Source of the DNA: Voacanga thouarsii
Lineage: Eukaryota; Streptophyta; Magnoliopsida; Gentianales; Apocynaceae
Direction: 5' to 3'
Length of the DNA stretch: 64,000 nt
Assembly: GCA_026120185.1 (NCBI GenBank)
Contig: JANUWF010001723.1
Location: forward strand, 930,001 to 994,000
In this document: piece by piece, positions 1-12,439 of the stretch
Numbering within the stretch: the stretch's first letter is position 1
Layout: each line of letters opens with the position of its first letter
Made by a program: the position numbers and the translations under genes
Notes under the pieces: generated by a model
What the model saw: the letters and a program-made list of their open reading frames with translations, nothing else
Databases searched by the model: none
Told to the model about the DNA's origin: nothing

Positions 1-97
1 AAATGGTGGACATCCATAAAAATCTTCTAATAATTCACATAAATCCATAATTAGTGGAGCCTCCACTAATTAATGGAGATTCCAATAATTCATAACA
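1..97 (-). repeat. Terminal part of a short copia LTR, cut by the window edge
   Basis: These bases match the last 97 bases (plus-strand reading) of the 366-367 bp LTRs at 54835, 59782 and 62502, ending in the same ATAACA terminus. The next bases are not the polypurine tract seen at 55201 and 62869, so this is the outer end of an element, or of a solo LTR, lying to the left of the window. Orientation is given as minus because the family's coding strand is minus when its LTR reads this way. Confidence 0.85.
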
Positions 98-829
98 GGG
101 TCAACATTGTTAGCTACTTTTTCTATGTAAAATTAATAGGGCTAATAATTAAACAAATAAAGTAATTATCCCGTAGGCAACCCAAGATGCGTGAAGCTGT
201 TCGGACAAAATACCTCGGTGTCCACGAGTGAACCAGACCAACAGGGACTATCATTTGTCCATTGAGGCGGATGTTGACAGAAAACAACAGTAGCCTTGAA
301 TGTAGAGATCGAATTGTGGAACTTATCTTCAATTTTTCACATTAGATGCAGTGAAAAATGATTATGTGAAAATGAACAGATGAACAAATGTCTGAATTCC
401 TCAAAACATAGTACAGCAGTGGAATAGTTCAGACCATCAGAAACTTCTGTCGGTGTATTGTCATTTACGGCGTATTTTTTTGAAGATACATATAGTATTG
501 TAACTATTGTCTATATATTTACAGTCAAATATAAACAAATTACTACTATTTAATACGGGTAATAACTTATCTAATATACAGAGAGAGTTCCATGTAAGAA
601 GCTGATTGATCTTGGAGAAAGATAAGTTCGATGAAAATCATGAGGACACTGAAGTGGATAAAATAGAACTCGTGAACTCTTTGTGGTGTAAAATGAGCTG
701 AAATTTTTTTGAGTCATTGTCTTCATACAAGTGAGACACGAGCCACGGTCGGTCACGGGCATAGAATGATAGGAATCACTCTCAAGAAGCAAAACTATCC
801 CTTCGGTCACGAGCAATTATAGGAATAAA

Positions 830-831
<2 letters not shown>

Positions 832-866
<35 letters not shown>
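832..866. repeat. (TA)n microsatellite
   Basis: This is an uninterrupted run of about 17 TA units followed by CACAC, seen directly in the sequence. Confidence 0.95.
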
Positions 867-872
<6 letters not shown>

Positions 873-1180
873 GCTATATGATACATTATGCCATTTGTTG
901 TTGCTCATGTATGGCCTATTAAAGCCAAAATAAAACAGCTGTTCATGATATGAGGGGTGTTATTAGGCTATGAATATTAAGAAAATTCCACCCCAAGAAA
1001 GCCCACCATTGATGTGAAAGAAAAACATAGCAAGAAGAATCTGATTTGCTGTTTGAAGATGAAGCTATAAGTCCAAAGTAGGAGAGGTTTATTGCTTCCT
1101 TTGAAGCCTGTGTCGGTAGATCACTCCCAAAAAAAAAAATGCAATAAGTGGATTTAAGCCTCAACTTGTTGTAGTTAAGT

Positions 1181-1652
1181 ACTCCCTCCTTCCCAAATTA
1201 TCAGTTTATTTTTTAACTTAATATTTATTCTAAATTATCAGTCTTTTTAAAAAAATCAAGATTTAATATTTTAAATTTACTTTTATTTAATAGTATTATA
1301 TTTCCTAAACATATTAAAAAATAATCAAAAATTCATTTTACGAATTCTAATATTCATACTTATCTCGCTAATTCTCAAGAAATATTAATAGGAATTTGGA
1401 GGGAGATTTAAATATTTATCAATATTTTGATCTATTTTCTAACAAAAATTAAATACTTAAGAGAGAAAAGTAATTTGAAATTATTATATCAAAATTTTAA
1501 AATTTGTATACTTCTTAATATAAAGAGAGATACTTATCATTAAATTATAAAAGTAAAAATAGAAAAAAAAAATGTTAAATTAAATAAAAAATTTATTTTT
1601 TTAATCTTTACATAATCGGTTAAAATAGATAAAATAATTTAAGACAAATGAA
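1181..1652. mobile_element. Stowaway-like MITE
   Basis: The left end starts with the CTCCCTCC signature after TA. The right end, read on the other strand, gives a similar but decayed terminus (TCCTTCATTTG). The interior is very AT-rich and non-coding. The terminal match is imperfect, so this is an old copy and its borders are approximate. Confidence 0.5.
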
Positions 1653-1663
1653 GGATTAAATGA

Positions 1664-1683
1664 TGAGAGAGAGAGAGAGAGAG
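1664..1683. repeat. (AG)n microsatellite
   Basis: A short GA/AG dinucleotide run that passes into a G-rich stretch. Confidence 0.9.
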
Positions 1684-2943
1684 GGGGAGGGGAATCTTGG
1701 TAAATTATTGATGGTCAATAATTGCAGCCTTCTGGGTTGGGTATGTTAGTAATGGAAATGGTGCTGTCATGTGGGGATCGAACGGAGATCTGATCCAGAG
1801 AACAAGGATTGAACCTTTGAACAGCACAAGTCCTCTCCTGTCTATTCTTTGAAGAGCAGTGCTCTAGTTAGTTAAGTTCATGATATAGGATTTATCTTTC
1901 AAGCTCAGAACGTATCCACACATCTAGTACAAATTCGGCGAGAAAAGCATTTAGTAGACTAACAGTATAAATGAATATTTCTATTGCATATACTCACAGT
2001 TTTCTTATTGTTCAAACACTACCATTATTTATGAAGTAACTTCGGAAGGAAAGACAAGACCTTTCACATTCCAAAAAACAATGATTTAGAACTGTCCCAC
2101 TGCACTCACGAGATCCCTCCTGCTGATTTTTATGTGAAAAAAAGTGACACAAATATCTAGCCTGGCACGGATCAAAATAGCCAAATAATATTGCTATTGC
2201 ATGAATAATAAAGAAGAGTATTCCATGGAAAACAAGGCGTTCATCCAGTGGTTAGGACAGGAGGCTCCGAAGAGACCAAAGTTGTAAGTTAGACTCACTG
2301 GGTAACAGCTGGTCCATTGGTATCAAAACCTCGAAAGTAGCGTAACGTCATAAACCTTTCATAAAATCTTTATGTAAGGAGAGGACTCAGAGTGGGAATG
2401 TTGGAAGTATTAGCTGGAATCCAAAATAGAAGTGAATAAAACAAGAAGACGTTTGCCAGTGAAGGGGGGGCAAGGACATCCTTCTTAGATCATGAATAAG
2501 CCAACAAATGACAGAAAATTAAGGACAAGAGATGCACACTGAATTTCACACATAAACAATCAATAGTTACACTCAAAAAGGGTCCAAAATATCTTGCTCT
2601 GTGCTCAGTAAACATAAAGATTTGTTCTGGGTTCTAAGGAGATATACAAACCCATGAATTCAATGAGCCTCACCCTCAACTGACAAAGTAAAGAATAATC
2701 TTCACAAAATGTGTATCAACAATGCTGTGAGTGTGTAGGGAACATACCACGAACAGAAAGAAAAATATCAAGAGCACAATGGTCGAATATGCACAACCAG
2801 AATATGCTTCAGTTCACTTGTCAATTGTCACCCAGTGGGGAACAACAGCGGGGAACAACAGCAGAAGTGACAGATATAGCACAGGAGCCTCCACCATACA
2901 ATTAGAAATACAGCAAAGATCGCCAACGAACGGAATCTGCCCT

Positions 2944-5900
2944 TTATGTGGATTCCTTCACAATCATAACTGGGCATTGGGCATGGTTACTGCAGTAGTT
3001 ACTCACACTTCCCAAAAACATCCTGTTCAAATGGTAAGAAACAATGAACTCAAAATTCGAATAAGATTCACACAAAATGTATTCCATGTCTACAAGAATA
3101 AGACTTTCTTTAAAGTTTTGACAACGTCTAGTAACATCTTTTTCTGGAGAAAAATTTAACTGGAAATCCCAATTCTGCTGTTTATGGGAGCTCAAAAAAT
3201 GCCAGACCTGGGATTGTGCTTAGCATTTCCATCCCAGAGCCTTGCCCAGACAACTAGTGTAACCTATTGAGACTAAAGGAACTTTATAGTTCATACAATC
3301 TCTATTGAGTTCAGATATTATATCAAATAGTTAAGAAATACTAAAAGAAGTAAAGCATTCCATTTTGCACATTCCATTGATCATGTAAAATATTTTTTGG
3401 TATAATTACTTCTATCTCAAATAATTGTTACAAATGCTTATTGACTTGGAAGATAACCTTCCTTTTGGTGCTGTACCACATGGCCCTCCTTAAGCTGTCA
3501 ACACCAAATACCATAGAGGAAAAAAGAGAACGATTCACAATGCAGCTGCATGGCTAGCATAATGCACAAGAAAGGAATATCATATGACCTTAACCAGTCC
3601 CTTTGAATGAAGTTGTTAAGAAAACCATCTGAAGTAATGTTGGTGCCATAGCTGACAGCCAAAGGATTCTAGTCAAAGAACTTGCTGCTTGAAATTCTCT
3701 CGAGAAAACAACCCTTAGACAACTCCTAATGACTGAGTATTACAATTCATCCTTCTTCAATGCTTCTTGCGCAACATATATGCAAGGGAAAGAAGACAAG
3801 TTTTGCCTGTGGAAGAAGCAGTACTCTGAATATTGACATGAAAAGTCCTCTGGCACTACATGGGGTAACTTTTGTGATCCAGTCAGATAAACTTTTAGGT
3901 GCATAATGGTTACTCGCTCCAAACAGTATTGGTAGATTATGAAAGAAGATTATTTAGAAAAGAAATGCAAAGCCACGATGTGGTACCTCTAAGCATTAGC
4001 AGATGAGAAGTCGAGGTCATACTTCAATGAACCGCTTCCCACGAGTTTGGAAGTTCAAATCCTTCCTCTTTTTTAGTTCATTTAACAAGCCAAGTTTCTG
4101 AGCTGACTTCCTTAGGCATAGAAACTTTATCAATCCAATTACCAAATCAAACTAACATTTCTATCATACCGTGAAAAACAATTTACCAGTAGCACCACAA
4201 AACATAACTTCTAAAAAATTCCATCTTTCTGTCTACTTTTAGTAGAAATCTACTATTCTCAATGACTTCTTCTTTACAAACCAAAAGCAAGTTCTTAATC
4301 ATAGCACATCATGTTTGCATTTAACAAACCCCGCTCCCACCCCCACCCCCACCCCAAAAAAAAAAATCTATGCATCATTTTTTCAGTAGGAGGACTAGGG
4401 AGGGAAGATCAGTTCACATCATTGGTTCAAACCTTAATAAACAAATGTAAATCCAATGAATTTCAACATTCAACCCTGACAGAGTGTTGTTACCCAATAC
4501 CAAAGTTTTAAAACAATCACAATGAGCTGACAACGTGGGATTGTTAATTTCTTGAGCTTTTGTTTGTTTAGCTCCATTTCATGGTCTGTTGAAATTGATT
4601 AATGGAACTTCCATCTTACATAAACAATTATGTGAATCACTATATATCCTTAGAGGTCCTTCATACAATTTTTGAGTTCTAGAGGAGAATGCCACTCTGA
4701 AAAATGGCAGATGAAGCACTCTAAACATCTAAAGAGAATCTGCTGCAGGAAGATAAGCATACTAATTCTAAACCTAATCAGAGCATAGGATCTTTTTCTG
4801 CAATTTGAACACAAGACTTCAGTTGAGGAATGCAGATGTGTTACTTCATCATACAGGGGAAGGGCAAAGATCACATCAACCAACATCTGGTTGAAATGAA
4901 CTTGGGTCTTCCCCATGCATTTGTAAATATTGATCTTCCTCCCCTCCACCCCCCCCCCCCCACCAACCACCATCCTCCTCATCCTTGTGATCATCATTCT
5001 TTAGAATTTCACCTTGCAAATTCATCACCAATCTGAACCTCATTCTACAAATGAGTTTTTTGGCTCAAACTGACATGTTTTCACATGTATTTGATTCTAA
5101 TAGTACTGCTTCTGAATCTAATAACAACAAAGTAGGAGACTTGCATAATCTGCTTCATAACTACTTTATCCATTTGTAATAAATTCAACTGCCTATTTAC
5201 AATCATATTGAAGAATCCCAGCAAATCATGAATCTCCTTGTGTTCAAGTAGAGTGAAATCATTTTATTTAATTCTCATTCAGTATTTTACTCTCTCATTG
5301 TTACAAAATACTTGAATAATAACTGCCAATCATCAATGCTTTACATAATATTTACAGACATATTTTTTCTTTGTTCTCTCTAAATTGTAACTTCTTTCAG
5401 CAACCAGGAACTACTGTGTTGTAAATAAGATATTGCTTATTGAATCATGAAAAAGGAAAAAGAATACAAATAAAGCTCTTGTTTTTTCTTGCTTAATTTC
5501 CATAAGGAAAAGAAGAGATACCAAATAGAACTGGATCCTTTGGATCTTTTAGACTCTAAATAAGAATTGGTAATACACTGCTCCGGTACAGGATTTAACC
5601 AGAAAATTGGTAGTTTGCACTGATATTAGGTGGAACAAAAAGCATAAAGTTTGAAATATTGTTAGTTTATGGAGGCAATTAGATGCCAAGTCCAGTAAAA
5701 TGCATTTCCAATTTGTATTTTTAAATCTGGCAATTAGTCCTGCAATTGAAAGTTGACTATTTTAAGAGTAAAAGATAATATGCCACCAATTCCATAGCAG
5801 AAACAAAACATGCAGGATGCAACCAATTCTGTAGTGAGTAATACTAATTTAAGTAAAAAATTTTAACACCACTACTGTTGCAACTATTTAAGTTGTCCTC

Positions 5901-6975
5901 TTTATATTATACGTAGTTTTGTTCTTCAAATGCAGTGCATCACATGCAGTACTTTTCAATAACCATATCAAGTCAGCAATGTAGGGTAGCCACATTAAAA
6001 CGAATTTTCCCTAACTGGCTTCCTGTAAAAAACCAGTGATCCCTCGAATCTCTAAATGGTCATCTTGTATCATTTCATAGACGGGAGAGAGATTAATACC
6101 GCAACTACCTTCTTAATAACTACCCAGTGACTGACGTAACCATATCAACATTTTTATTTCCTGAAGAAGAATTTTACCTTTTAATTGGACCAAAAGCACG
6201 GGAACCCATCACCAGCAAATCAACATGCAGTTCCTCAACAACTTCACAAATTTTCTCCTTCGGATCCCCAATAACTACTTGAGTTTTAACTTTTACCTGT
6301 TTCATGGGATGACGGAATAAATAAATAAGAATAACTCCACTCTCAATCAAAAAACTGGATTTCCTTGTTTTCACCACCCTTTTCTTCTTTGCTTGGATTA
6401 CCATTAGAGAAGAAGAAACACAATAGCCTAATAGCAGAAAATTTGCAAGAATATGTTCAAAACAAGAAAGGCAAAGATCAATTAAAAGAAACAAATACAA
6501 CAAATTGTAAACCCTAACATTCTTCTCAGCACAAATCTGTAGAGCATGATCCAAAATCGCCTGAGTAATTCGTTTCTGATGGGCTTCAATCGCAGCAGTA
6601 AAAGCAGGCACCTCAAAGTCACCTGTTAATCAAAACTAATTAACTTAAAACAAACAAATCACATACACCACTCAAATTAATCATTCCAATAAACAAAAAA
6701 AAAAAATGAACTTCTACTATGAGTAACAAAAATGAAAAAGAAAAAAAAAAGAGTTGACTCTCTTAACTGGGACCGCCGAAGGGGATTGCACCGGGATTTA
6801 GACCAACAGCGATCGACGGCGGAGACTGAACATGAAGGACGACGAAGGAGATTTCTTCGTTGGACTCGCTAGTAGACGATCGGAGCTTGAGGTTTTCGAG
6901 AGCCCATTTCAAAGCGTTCATGCTCTCTTCGCTTCCATCAACGGCCACGATCACACACTTCAAGGCTAAACTCAT
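2944..6975 (-). CDS. Universal stress protein A-like protein (USP domain), four exons
   Basis: Exons on the minus strand are 6975-6768, 6622-6519, 6296-6178 and 3022-2944. All junctions are GT-AG and the phases join to give 169 residues. The protein is a single USP domain, an alpha/beta nucleotide-binding fold usual for this family at 160-170 residues. Residues 7-14 (CVIVAVDG) form the first strand with Asp13. The loop GSRAFGPIKRMFLGS at about 135-149 is the ATP-binding motif, with Ala where the strict consensus has its second Gly, as in one plant USP subgroup. The C-terminus SNYCSNHAQCPVMIV is typical of plant USPs. The start is the only ATG ahead of the domain. The final exon lies 3155 bp from exon 3 and is easily missed. 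Family members are cytosolic or nuclear and linked to stress and hypoxia responses; a specific role is inference. Confidence 0.92.
3023..6177 (-). other. Large last intron of the stress-protein gene
   Basis: The intron is bounded by donor GTAAAA (minus strand, from 6177) and an acceptor ending ACAG at 3023. It contains C-rich tracts near 4330-4366 and 4942-4962 and several short open frames on both strands with no recognisable domain. I see no transposon with clear ends inside it. Confidence 0.8.
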
Positions 6976-7993
6976 CCTGACGATTGATTGCTGTAATAGT
7001 ACTATAAATTGTAGGGTAGGGTAGGATAGCTATGTGGATTGACGCCGCTGATTATCTTAGAGACCTGGACGTTTTTGTACGAGCTACCAGGAGATAGCGT
7101 CAGATGCTACTGCTGAGCTAGCTGACGACGGCGTCGGGTGGTGCGGGATGCTGAATCCGCCGTGCTTAAATTTATATAAATTTAAAATAAAAAATAAAAA
7201 ATAAAAAATAAAATAAAAAGAAGGTGATGGTGGATTCTCAGGTGGGTCAACCAGAAGCTAAAATTTTACCGCGAAAATTGGTCGCCTACTGCACGTGGCA
7301 ATGGTTATGTGCGCGCCAATTTAACCGATTTTGGGTATTTTATTTACAAAGGCCCCCTTTGATTTCAGGCGAAATACAGGGGCATGATTGCCATTTGATT
7401 AAAATATTAAAAAAAAATCTTAGACAACTCACAATATAGATTTTTTAAAAATCGGCTTCCCTGCATAAAATATAATTTTGTTCGTAAATTTTAATAGATA
7501 TTAATGACGTTTTCTTAATTTTACCCCTATTTCTTTTAATATTATTTGTCGCTCTTTCTTATTTTTATAAATTATACTCTCTGAATTATTGAGTAGTTTG
7601 ATTAAAATACTTTAAATAATTTAATTTTTAAAATTACTTATTTTTAAAATTCTTACTTCTTGTGTATAAATTTAAAACAATTTAATTATAAAACGAATGA
7701 CATATTAAATAATATATTTATTATAAGTAAAGTTGTGTATTTAATTTTTGGTTCGAGATTTGATTTTGAATTTTGATATTTTTTAATTTTTTTCATCATA
7801 ATCGAACAAAATTGAATTATTAAGAAAATCACTTTAACCAAATCGATTGTGAATTGAATTGAGATATCCATATTTGACTAGCCTATTAAATGTTAAACCG
7901 AGTCCATATATAATTAAATCCCCTTTAATTGGCCTAATACAAAATAAATCTCAAATCCAATATAAATTTTAATACAATTTAAAGTCTAAACAT
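6976..7993. other. Upstream region of the stress-protein gene and AT-rich spacer
   Basis: The first 200 bases (7000-7170) are comparatively GC-rich and carry repeated GTAGG units; they probably hold the minus-strand promoter and 5' leader. From about 7500 to 7700 an AT-rich stretch resembles a decayed copy of the MITE family seen at 46270 and 61958. No gene is recognised. Confidence 0.45.
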
Positions 7994-8002
7994 TTAAAAC
8001 TA

Positions 8003-8236
8003 GACAAATTGTTGAGTTTAGTCCTTGAATTTTTGTATTTTGGCATGTTTGGTCCTTAATTTTTTTTTTAACCTTATAGGTCCCTTATGTTTTTTATTTT
8101 ATCACATTAGGTCTCGTCTCTTTTTATTTTATCACATTAGGTCCTTTGACCATATTTCGACGGATTAACCGGAAGTCAACAAGTCAAATCCGATATTGAC
8201 ATTTTTATTAAAGGGCAAAATCGGCATTTCATTGTG
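8003..8236 (+). repeat. Left terminal inverted repeat of the MULE
   Basis: The sequence pairs with the reverse complement of 26212-26408, including the stretches CATGTTTGGTCC, TATAGGTCCC, CACATTAGGTCC and CGATATTGAC (small differences). The block TTTATTTTATCACATTAGGTC is present twice in tandem only on this side. The inner boundary is approximate. Confidence 0.88.
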
Positions 8237-8263
8237 TAGCATCTTGAAAACTGAATCAAAACT

Positions 8264-8765
8264 ATGGACTTGTTGACTTGGTCTTCCTTATCTTGGACGA
8301 CATCAAAGCTTCCTCACTGCAAATTAGAAGCAAGCCACATTCGAATGATGCGCGCATTTAAAGAGCAAGATGATCGAAGATCAAGGTTCGAAGAGGTAAA
8401 AAGTTGCTTCTCCGGCAACCCACCAACTTTCTATAGCTGTGGGTTTGCAACTATTATTCGGACCTCATGGATAGATCAAAATCCAGGAAGGCGATTTGTA
8501 ACCTGTGAAAACAATAAGGTAATTTTTTTAAAAATGTATGTGTATTGGTCGATCATTATACTATAATTTCTTTTAAAAAAAATATTTTTTGCAAGTTGGG
8601 AAAAAATGCCGTTTTTTTCAGTGGGTTGATCCTCCCATGTGCAACAGAGCGAAGGTTGTCATACCTGGCCTACTGAAAAGGATAAGGAAAATGGAAGTAG
8701 AAAGAACCTCATTTAAGAGAAGACAAGCAGCTTTCTGGAGTATGATAATTATATCTTGGTTATAA
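8264..8765 (+). pseudogene. GRF-type zinc finger protein inside the MULE, decaying
   Basis: Exon 1 (8264-8518) encodes a basic segment and then the first half of a GRF zinc finger, with SCGF, RTSWIDQNPGRRF and a Cys after it. The rest, KKCRFFQWVDPPMC followed by a basic tail, lies from 8595 to a stop at 8763-8765. The frame of this second half would need an acceptor at 8593-8594, but the sequence there is AA, not AG. An in-frame acceptor at 8620-8621 exists but skips the KKC zinc ligand. The first ligand of the CxC pair also reads Tyr. GRF fingers bind nucleic acid and occur in plant transposon-linked proteins. The gene runs toward the mudrA gene (convergent). It is probably non-functional or makes a damaged finger. 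Confidence 0.75.
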
Positions 8766-9768
8766 TCCTGTTGTGGTTATCAAGAAACTAGAGCAAATGT
8801 TGATTTGTTGAACAGAGCTTGCAATTCATCGATGAACAGAGCAAATGCTGGTTGTTGATTATGTACTTTGAAGTTTGAAGGAAATTTGTGTTTGTGTTGT
8901 CCTGATGATGATGTATTAGACTATGGAAAGTAGACATCTTCTGGAATTTCTAGCATTGTAGTTTGTTGGAATTTATGTTTGTGTTGTCTTGATGATTATG
9001 TACTCCGTGGTAATATTAACTTGGCTTGTTGGGATTTCTCTAGTGCTGTAATTATGTGTATGTTGTTGTTTTTGCTAAGCTTCTATGAATGCAAGTTCAA
9101 CTTAACCATCAAAAGTTTCTTATTTTTCCTTTATTAAGTAGTCTTTCAATTTGTATTTGTTGGATCTACACAACGTAAAGTTAATGTACCAAAAGCTCAA
9201 TTGTCTAGACACCAATACAAATAATTCCATTACATTACTGTAATAAGCATAGAAGATTGAGAAATAAATTTTCATATTTCCATTCCATTACTGTAAATAG
9301 GCACACTTCTTATAATAGTTTCCAAGTGCTTGGTAGGAGAATATTACAACCCCAAAATGCCTACAACCTAACCATCCATGCACTAACCACTAACCATCTG
9401 CCTGCAATAAATAGCTATTTTTCAGGCATAAGCATCCATCCACTAAACAACCATGTCACTAGCTTTAGTCCAAAAAAATGTACAAAATAAGTAGGATATC
9501 TCCTCAAAATAACTATGGACATCTGTTTCCATTATTGTAAACCATAGCTAAATCCAGCTTCCTTGTAGCCATGTCCATCGTGCTTATCTTAGAATGCAGA
9601 TATGAACCTAGACGTGGGCACCTAACTCTTTTGTGTCCGACTTCTCGACACTAGCTGCATCTTGTTGGCCTCCTTACATTTTTGTCCTTCTTCAAAGTAT
9701 ATAAAACATAAAATGGTTCAAGTCAATAATTATATATAAGTCAACTAAGTAAAAGTAGAAAAATAGCA
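8766..9768. other. Spacer between GRF and mudrA ends inside the MULE
   Basis: This AT-rich stretch separates the two convergent genes. It carries imperfect repeats of a GATGATTATGTA-type unit at 8870-9010. No domain is recognised in the short frames, including the one at 9257-9490. Confidence 0.5.
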
Positions 9769-10400
9769 TCATGACATAAACTGTACCTTAACACTTTCAT
9801 TAACCTTTTCATGGGACTGATCATTTGTGCCAGCAGAATTGATGCATGGAATATGAGTTTCAGTTGTTGGATCTACACACGTTGAAAATCCATGAGTACC
9901 TTGGGCTTGCTGGGCTTCCACTTGAACAACACTTAGGTCACTTGGAAGTTGAATTTGACATTTTCTCCTATTATGCCCAAGTTGCCCATATCTACCATAT
10001 TTGTTCAAATTCCGTCTATGTTTGCTATGAGTTTCATGTGGCACACTTTGGCCACCTTCAGTATAGGACTGATCATTATGGCCAACACATTCTACTGATG
10101 TAGGTTGGCTAGCACTTGATGGAATTTGTCCAGTACTTCCACTCACTGGACCCACGCAAACTGCAGGTTTCTCAACAATGGCATATGTTTGAATTGGGCA
10201 CTTTCTTGCATTATGTCCATTTTGGCCATATTTTTTACATTTGTTATTACTAAACCCAATTCTATTCATCATCTGAGGTCCACAGGCAAGCTTGTTGCTA
10301 CATTTTTTTCCCAATTTCTGGCCTCTTATTTGTCTTGGGCCTTCCAAGTAACTTGACGTTTTCTGGTGGCATTACTGGCCTTCTATTTGAACTAGGCCAG
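9769..10400 (-). pseudogene. mudrA transposase, C-terminal zinc-knuckle segment
   Basis: This minus-strand frame continues directly from the SWIM segment that stops at 20144 once the copia insertion is removed: the tail motif NNW is followed by PSSNRRPVMPPENVKLLGRPK, the usual GRPK tail after the SWIM finger of MULE transposases. Two zinc knuckles follow. In the first, CKKYGQNGHNARKC, the second Cys is Tyr; in the second, KYGRYGQLGHNRRKC, both leading Cys are Tyr. Normal knuckles are CX2CX4HX4C, so neither should bind zinc well. The frame ends at 9769. Confidence 0.85.
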
Positions 10401-12423
10401 TGTTGGATTGTATGCCCTCTTAGATTAGGTTTCTGATGTAAAATCAATTATTTTAATAAAAGAATTTATTTTCAGAATCTGTTTGTGTATTTACTTTTTG
10501 TTTGTGCACAATTTTCGTTTAGAACAGACCCATTATGTTTAAATAAGTGATCAATGTGAATGGTGGTCTTTCACAGTAAGGTATGGATCACGGGTTATTT
10601 AACACATAAACATTTGTTCTTAACCTATTGATGAGACTGGGAACCTCATCATGTTTAGGTTATTATGTTATGAATTCCAAACGGGGAATGGCTTACCTTT
10701 AGCCAGTGAGTAGTCCACTCACTTCATGACATAAGCGTATTTCGAATACGTAGGACATGACCTATAGTAGTGGTTTCTAAAAGTACCATATGATAGAAAC
10801 CTAGGCTACTACCGCTACAGCGTGGACTAGTACTCTACGACTTGAGTATGAGTTGGTGGTCTGACGAAGCTGGAAGCATATACTTTGATTTGCTATAGTT
10901 GAGGTTCTATCGTAGGGCCAATATACTTGCATGTTGGGTATGTGTGACTAGTTAGTTAAGACAGACTTATACAAGATAGTTTCTGCACTATATCGCCCCT
11001 TGTGGTTGTCCGAATGGTCTAAAATGTCCAGGGCCCTGGGAAACATGACTTGGATGTTTGCTTTAGGGTAGCTCCCTTGGAAAGCGGAAACACTCCAGGA
11101 AGTCGTGAATCATTGGATTAGAAGCTTAAGGATGGTAGATGTCATTTAGATGGGTGTTAGTACACTTCTTCCTCTCTAAATGTACGGCGATGTGTAGAGG
11201 GGTATTTTAGTCATTTCACATGTAGGTCGGAGACTTTGCTAATGCAGCATTATCCTTGGGGTCAATATTTCCTTATGGTGATATTAGGAAATATTTAAAA
11301 TGCAAAATACAACTATTTATATAGTAGGGGTATTTTGGTCATTTTAGTAGCCAATGCGATGTGTCTTTTTGGTCCTCGGAATAGCCCGTAAGTCCTAACT
11401 AATTTTGGGTTGAGGAATTGGTCTCAGTTCAAGAGGATTTTATTTTATTTTATTTTATTCAGGAAGTCTAATTTATTATTGGATTGAAATAAAATAAATA
11501 AATAAATTAAAATAGGAGTTGAGAGAAATTTAATTATCTAGTTTAATTGGTTAATTAATTATTCAGGGCCTAGGTCCAATATGAATAATTAAGAAATTAA
11601 CCTGGGTTTAAACTAGGGAAAATAATTAATGTTTAATTATTTATTGGGTTATTTATATAGGCCCAAGAAATAAATAATTAAAGATTAATTATTATGGTTC
11701 ATTTGGGCTCGTTAATTATTTATTAGGTTGTTTATATAAGCCCAGAAAATAAATAATTAATGTTTATTATTTTGGGCCTTTTGGGTCCAAGAAAAATAAT
11801 AAATATTTTTCTGGCCCAATAGTTTGGACCTTAGGGTTTTTTCCAGATACGATTAAGAAGAGTTTAGGGTTAGGCCAAACTGATTCTCAGGATAACGTCC
11901 AGGTGTTTTGAAATCCCGGGGATATGTTTATCAGAAAATGAGAAACCCAGTTTTGGCTAACTAATAAACTAGTCTCTGGTAGAAAATAAACTTTAATCTC
12001 CCTAGCCTTACAGAGAACTCACGTCTCTCTCTCTCTGCCCTCTCTGACGTCTCCCTTTTCTTGTTGTTCTTCTTGGACTTTGCTAACCAATAGCAAGTGA
12101 ACCAAGGAGAATTGAGATTGTTGCTCTTCACCATAGTGTTCACCGATTAGAGTATAGGCAGAGGAATATTCCGAGAGCTGGAAAGCTTGGCGTTGATGCA
12201 AACAAGGCGAAGTAGAAGGCTAGCGGGTGTTCAACCGGAAGCTTCTTCAAGTGAGCGAAGCGAGGCGATTCCAGTCGTTCAATCCGCTCCTACTCAACCT
12301 AGAAGGGTTAAGGAGTGCAAATGTATGATCTTCACGCTTCCGTATGGCCTTTAAGGCTTGGTTTTATTTTTCTCTGTTTTTTTTCCTGTAACCAGTGCAT
12401 GCTCCCCTGTTTCGTCTCCCTCA
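10401..12423 (+). repeat. 5' LTR of the nested copia element
   Basis: The LTR starts TGTTGGATTG and ends CCCTCA just before the primer-binding site. It aligns along its length with 18108-20138 and, inverted, with 21367-23405. The solo copy, with clean 5-bp target duplications, supports the TG...CA limits. Confidence 0.93.
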
Positions 12424-12426
12424 ATG

Positions 12427-12439
12427 TGGTATCAGAGGC
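12427..12439 (+). promoter_or_regulatory. Primer-binding site (initiator Met tRNA)
   Basis: TGGTATCAGAGGC lies four bases after the 5' LTR. TGGTATCAGAG is complementary to the 3' end of plant initiator methionine tRNA, the usual primer of plant copia elements. Confidence 0.92.

Larger units (their letters stand above)
98..2943. other. Intergenic stretch downstream of the stress-protein gene; no gene recognised
   Basis: I see only short open frames without recognisable domains. The stretch holds a TA microsatellite (832-866), a MITE-like element (1181-1652) and an AG run (1664-1683). The part nearest 2943 probably includes the 3' untranslated region of the minus-strand stress-protein gene. 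Confidence 0.5.

Noticed and set aside
1780..1890. tRNA-like or SINE-like stretch on the minus strand with GTTCAATCC
   Set aside because: A box-B-like word is present, but I could not fold a tRNA or find a convincing box A at the right spacing.
2731..3159. Plus-strand 142-residue frame
   Set aside because: It lies across the last exon of the minus-strand stress-protein gene and its intron border, and shows no domain.
3980..4075. Possible tRNA-related sequence with AGTTCAAATCC followed by a T run
   Set aside because: No cloverleaf or clear box A; it sits inside an intron and the match is too short.
4311..5036. Frames rich in Pro, His and Gly in the stress-protein intron
   Set aside because: They come from C- and G-rich tracts inside a well-supported intron.
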